DNA from: Aeromonas molluscorum 848
GTDB lineage: Bacteria > Pseudomonadota > Gammaproteobacteria > Enterobacterales > Aeromonadaceae
Length of the DNA: 62,843 nucleotides
Assembly (NCBI RefSeq): GCF_000388115.1
Contig: NZ_AQGQ01000005.1
Location: 1 to 62,843 of the forward strand
Reading direction: 5' to 3'
Positions 59,713 through 62,843 of the stretch are shown piece after piece (the first letter of the stretch is position 1; each line of letters starts with the position of its first letter). A program made the position numbers and the translations under genes. The notes under the pieces are model-generated. The model ran no database searches and was not told the origin of the DNA. It saw only the letters and a program-made list of their open reading frames with translations.

Positions 59713-61002
59713 TTGGACAGCATATCAACGAGCACATTATTGATTGTTCTCGTTATTCTGATCTTACTATCCGCTTTTTTCTCGAGCTCCGAAACCGGCC
59801 TGATGTCGATCAACCGTTACAAGTTGCGTCATCTGGCACAGACCAAGCACAAGGCTGCCCGTCGGGTAGAGCGCTTGCTGGCACGTCCGGATCGCCTCAT
59901 CGGCCTCATCCTCATCGGCAACAACCTGGTCAACATACTGGCATCCGCCATCGCCACCATTGTGTGTATCCGGCTATTTGGTGACTTCGGGGTGGCCGTG
60001 GCCACCTTCGGCCTGACCATAGTGGTACTGATCTTCGGTGAAGTAACGCCCAAAACCCTGGCGGCCATGTATCCGGAGAAGATTGCTTATCCGGCCTCCT
60101 GGATCCTCAAGGGGCTGATGGTGCCGCTCTACCCCTTCGTCTGGCTGATCAACGGCATCACCAGCAGTCTGCTCAAGCTGCTCAAGATTGCCCCCAAACA
60201 GCGTGACTCCCTCAACACAGAGGAACTGCGCACCATAGTCAACGAGGCAGGCAGCATGATCCCCCAGCGTCACCAGGACATGCTGCTCAGCATCCTGGAT
60301 CTCGACAAGATGACGGTGGAGAACATCATGGTGCCGCGCAGCGAGATCTACGCCATTGATATCAATGACGACTGGAAAACCATACTCCGTCAGCTGGTGC
60401 ACTGCGCCCACACCAAGATACTGCTCTATCGCGACAACATAGATGACGCCGTCGGCTTCCTCCATGCCCGCGACGCCCTGCGCCTCATCGCCAAGGATCA
60501 GTTCAGCAAGTCGAGCCTGCTGCGGGCGGTCAAGGAGATCTACTTCATTCCGGAGGGAACCCCCCTCAATGTCCAGCTCGCCAAGTTCCAGCGCAACAAG
60601 GAGCGGATCGGCCTCATCGTCGATGAGTATGGCGACATCCAGGGACTCATCACCCTGGACGACATACTTGAGGAGATTGTCGGTGATTTCACCACCTCCA
60701 TGACACCCACGCCGAGTGACGAAGTCCATCCCCAGCCAGATGGTTCCTTCCTGGTCGAGGGCTCGGTCAGCATCCGCGAGCTCAACAAAGAGATGAACTG
60801 GCATCTGCCGACCGATGGCCCCCGCACCCTCAACGGCGTCATTCTGGAGTACCTCGAGGAGATCCCCCAACCCAATATCGGCATACGGCTGGCGGGTTAT
60901 CCCATAGAGATACTCGAGGTGGAACATAACATGGTCACCATGGCGCGCATCATGCCGCAGTTCTACCGCAGCCCAGCATCCGCCGAGGATGATGACGACT
61001 GA
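59713..61002 (+). CDS. yfjD: CNNM/CorC-type transporter with CBS domains (YfjD family)
   Basis: The 429-aa membrane protein starts at TTG 59713 with CAGGAG upstream; the preceding frame overlaps ypjD and is not conserved-looking. The DUF21 domain (residues 1-180, including LSAFFSSSETGLMSINRYKLRHLA and the SSETG signature) has about four membrane segments. A CBS pair (200-330, VENIMVPRSEIYAID, RIGLIVDEYGDIQGLITLDDILEEIVGDF) and a C-terminal CorC_HlyC domain (340-420) follow. Related CNNM and CorC proteins move Mg2+ or Co2+. E. coli YfjD is the likely ortholog because of its position next to ypjD. Confidence 0.9.
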   Translation: MDSISTSTLLIVLVILILLSAFFSSSETGLMSINRYKLRHLAQTKHKAARRVERLLARPDRLIGLILIGNNLVNILASAIATIVCIRLFGDFGVAVATFGLTIVVLIFGEVTPKTLAAMYPEKIAYPASWILKGLMVPLYPFVWLINGITSSLLKLLKIAPKQRDSLNTEELRTIVNEAGSMIPQRHQDMLLSILDLDKMTVENIMVPRSEIYAIDINDDWKTILRQLVHCAHTKILLYRDNIDDAVGFLHARDALRLIAKDQFSKSSLLRAVKEIYFIPEGTPLNVQLAKFQRNKERIGLIVDEYGDIQGLITLDDILEEIVGDFTTSMTPTPSDEVHPQPDGSFLVEGSVSIRELNKEMNWHLPTDGPRTLNGVILEYLEEIPQPNIGIRLAGYPIEILEVEHNMVTMARIMPQFYRSPASAEDDDD

Positions 61003-61027
61003 TGCCGACCGCGCCTTGAGTGCCAAA

Positions 61028-61063
61028 ACGAAGAAGGGCTGCCCATAGGCAGCCCTTCTTCGT
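61028..61063. terminator. Bidirectional terminator between yfjD and nsrR
   Basis: ACGAAGAAGGGCTGCC (61028-61043) pairs perfectly with GGCAGCCCTTCTTCGT (61048-61063), a 16-bp stem with a CATA loop, between the convergent yfjD-type and nsrR genes. Confidence 0.9.
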
Positions 61064-61076
61064 ACCGGGAACCGAC

Positions 61077-61544
61077 TCAGAAGTCGTTGTCGTCGGCAGC
61101 GATGGTGAGGGTCGGGATCAGCTCGCCGAACACTTGAACCAGTTCGTCGCGATTGGCCAGCAAATCCTGCAAGCTATAGCCATCCATCACCCCCAGGAAA
61201 GCATTCATGGCATCCTTCAATGCCCCTTTGAGCAGGCAAACCGAGATAATATGGCAGACGGGAGAGTGGCAATCGATGCCATCCAGGTTCCCTTCCAGCT
61301 CGCGGATCACCTGCCCTATGTTGATGGCATCAGGGGCACAGGCCAGCCGAATGCCGCCATGCTTGCCACGCTGGGATTGCAGATAGCCCAGCTTCACCAG
61401 CTGATTGACTACCTTCACCATGTGGTTGCGGGAGACGCCATACAAGGCAGAAACCTTGGCGACACTCGACAACTCACCCTCCGGCAGCGTCGCCAGATAG
61501 AGCAAGGCTCTTAATCCAAAATCGGTATAACTTGTCAGTCTCAT
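61077..61544 (-). CDS. nsrR: Nitric-oxide-sensing repressor NsrR
   Basis: The 155-aa Rrf2-family repressor has the winged helix MRLTSYTDFGLRALLYLATLP...SRNHMVKVVNQLVKLGYLQSQRGKHGGIRLA. The three cluster cysteines are in IDCHSPVCHIISVCLLKGAL near residues 92-103, the NsrR spacing for a [4Fe-4S] or [2Fe-2S] NO sensor. It is divergent from hmp, its classic target. NO destroys the cluster and releases the operator. Length is slightly above E. coli NsrR (141 aa). Confidence 0.95.
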   Translation of the reverse strand: MRLTSYTDFGLRALLYLATLPEGELSSVAKVSALYGVSRNHMVKVVNQLVKLGYLQSQRGKHGGIRLACAPDAINIGQVIRELEGNLDGIDCHSPVCHIISVCLLKGALKDAMNAFLGVMDGYSLQDLLANRDELVQVFGELIPTLTIAADDNDF

Positions 61545-61605
61545 AATGCCTGTTTAGCGCAAAGCGAAAGAGGGAGGATTGATCCTCATCAAATAAACAT
61601 CTAGG

Positions 61606-61626
61606 ATGCAACTTATTAAGTGACAT
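61606..61626. promoter_or_regulatory. Probable NsrR operator for hmp
   Basis: A 21-base dyad with half-sites ATG-N2-ACTTA and TAAGT-N2-CAT around a central T lies 26 bases before the hmp ATG. It resembles the NsrR consensus of an ATGYATTT-type half-site repeated in inverse orientation. Confidence 0.6.
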
Positions 61627-61651
61627 TTTGAATGCTCAATTAAGAGGTCCT

Positions 61652-62843
61652 ATGTTAGATCAAGCCACCATCGCAGTCATCAAAAGCACCATTCCCCTGC
61701 TCGAATCGGCCGGGCCTGCCCTGACCGAGCACTTTTATCAGCGCATGTTTCGCGATAACCCCGAGCTAAAGGATGTATTCAACCTGGCTCATCAACGCAG
61801 TGGCGGCCAACCGCTGGCGTTGTTCAACGCCGTCGCAGCCTATGCCAAGAACATCGACAACCTGGGTGCCCTCGCCGGTGCCGTGGAACGCATTGCCCAC
61901 AAACACACGGGTTTCCTGATCCAGCCAGCACAATATCACATTGTGGGTAGTCATCTGTTGGCCACGCTCAAAGAATTGGGCGGTGAAGCGGTCACCGAAG
62001 AGGTACTGGCGGCCTGGGGCAAGGCTTACGGGGTGCTGGCCAATATTTTCATTGGCCGGGAGAGCGAGATCTACCAGGAAAAGGCCGAGCAGCCCGGTGG
62101 CTGGCAAGGTGGCCGAGCCTTCGTCATCGAGCGCAAACAGGTCGAGAGTGAGGTCATCACCTCCTTTGTGCTGGCACCGGTCGATGGGTTGCCCGTCCTC
62201 GACTTTCAGCCAGGCCAATATCTCAGCCTCAAGCTGACGCACCCCGACCTGACATATCAGGAGATCCGCCAATATTCCCTCTCCGATGCACCCAACGGGC
62301 GCAATTACCGGATCAGCGTCAAGCGTGAATCCCAGGGACAAGTCTCCAACCTGCTCCACGACAAGCTGCAACCAGGGGATGTCGTGGAGGCGATGCCACC
62401 GGCGGGGGACTTCGTGCTGACGGCCAAATCCGATCAGGCCGTGGTGCTTATCTCGGCCGGTGTGGGCCAGACCCCCATGCTGAGCATGCTCAACCAGCTG
62501 TTGGCGATGGGGCATGGCGCCAATATCCGCTGGCTCCATGCCTGCGAGCAGGGAGCATTGCATGGCTTCAAGCAGGATATACACACCAAGTGCCGCCAGC
62601 ATGCACAATTGCTCAGCCGGGTCTGGTATCGCGTCCCGACAGATCAGGACCAGCCGGGAGAGGATTATGACTTCACCGGCACCATGGCACTGACGCAGGT
62701 ACGGGATCTGTTGCCCGATGACGCGCACTACTACTGCTGCGGCCCCCTGCCCTTCATGGCCAGCATCAAACAGCAGTTGCTGGAGATCGGGGTGAATGGC
62801 GAGCACCTTCATTACGAAGTATTTCGGCCCCATCGAAGATCTA
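61652..62843 (+). CDS. hmp: Flavohemoglobin NO dioxygenase, nearly complete
   Basis: The gene runs off the right edge after 397 codons, close to the full family length of about 396. MLDQATIAVIKSTIPLLESAGPALTEHFYQRMF is the globin start. The proximal haem His lies in ERIAHKHTGFL, near residue 85. The FAD domain has RQYSLSDAPN and the NAD domain SAGVGQTPMLSML, with CCGPLPFM near 370. The protein converts NO to nitrate with O2 and NADH. The ATG at 61652 follows AGAGG by 6 bases. Expression should be released by NO through the divergent nsrR. Confidence 0.95.
   Translation, partial: MLDQATIAVIKSTIPLLESAGPALTEHFYQRMFRDNPELKDVFNLAHQRSGGQPLALFNAVAAYAKNIDNLGALAGAVERIAHKHTGFLIQPAQYHIVGSHLLATLKELGGEAVTEEVLAAWGKAYGVLANIFIGRESEIYQEKAEQPGGWQGGRAFVIERKQVESEVITSFVLAPVDGLPVLDFQPGQYLSLKLTHPDLTYQEIRQYSLSDAPNGRNYRISVKRESQGQVSNLLHDKLQPGDVVEAMPPAGDFVLTAKSDQAVVLISAGVGQTPMLSMLNQLLAMGHGANIRWLHACEQGALHGFKQDIHTKCRQHAQLLSRVWYRVPTDQDQPGEDYDFTGTMALTQVRDLLPDDAHYYCCGPLPFMASIKQQLLEIGVNGEHLHYEVFRPHRRS

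Noticed and set aside
61766-62833. 355-codon minus-strand frame opposite hmp
   Set aside because: The plus-strand flavohemoglobin has all family motifs; the antisense frame is a shadow.
1-62843. CRISPR arrays, insertion sequences, rRNA or tRNA genes
   Set aside because: Reading through the window I saw no regularly spaced repeats, transposase frames or rRNA/tRNA-like sequence.

Overview
The window looks like a chromosomal segment of an Aeromonas-type gammaproteobacterium. The evidence is a GC-rich core, the conserved blocks thyA-lgt-ptsP-rppH-mutH, ispH-fkpB-lspA-ileS-ribF-murJ-rpsT and ffh-rpsP-rimM-trmD-rplS, type IV pilus minor pilin genes, and a P2-type prophage of the HP1/K139/phiO18P sort. 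The genus is my inference from gene order and protein flavour; no database was searched.

Layout. 1-3888: minor pilin cluster (pilV-, pilX-, pilW- and fimT-like on the minus strand, pilE-like on plus). 3935-11299: minus-strand housekeeping genes for isoprenoid, prolyl isomerase, lipoprotein signal peptidase, isoleucyl-tRNA synthetase, flavin and peptidoglycan functions. Then rpsT, an ArsR/HlyU-like regulator and nhaR. 13061-46936: one complete prophage of about 33.85 kb bounded by a 29-bp direct repeat. 46923-48523: a small secreted protein gene and nhaA. 48756-53252: rppH-ptsP-lgt-thyA. 53253-53977: a gene-free stretch rich in GATC and DnaA boxes. 53978-61002: mutH, a CBM48 protein, the rpsP-rplS operon, ffh, a CcsA-like protein and a CNNM/CorC-like protein. 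61077-end: nsrR and hmp, divergent around a probable NsrR operator.

The prophage reads integrase, a low-GC alpha/beta-hydrolase-like cargo gene, a cleavable CI-type repressor, an operator array, Cro/Cox/CII-like regulators, a chain of small early genes, an HUH replication protein, a SIR2-domain cargo gene, an Ogr-like activator, portal, an extra partial terminase ATPase, terminase, scaffold, capsid, head and tail completion, sheath, tube, lysis cassette, E/E', tape measure, baseplate, tailspike and hub. It entered exactly at the overlap between a small gene following nhaA and nhaR. The repeat restores the stop codon of one and the start codon of the other, but nhaR is cut off from its operon.

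The strongest unusual signals are: (1) a stand-alone SIR2-type gene followed by an attC-like imperfect hairpin, as if an integron cassette had entered the P2 defence hotspot; (2) a diverged, translationally coupled 257-aa copy of the terminase ATPase core with an altered Walker A region; (3) a DARS2-like DnaA-box/GATC cluster beside mutH; (4) the att site design; (5) two single-base frameshifts in tail genes and a compensated double frameshift in a pilin gene.
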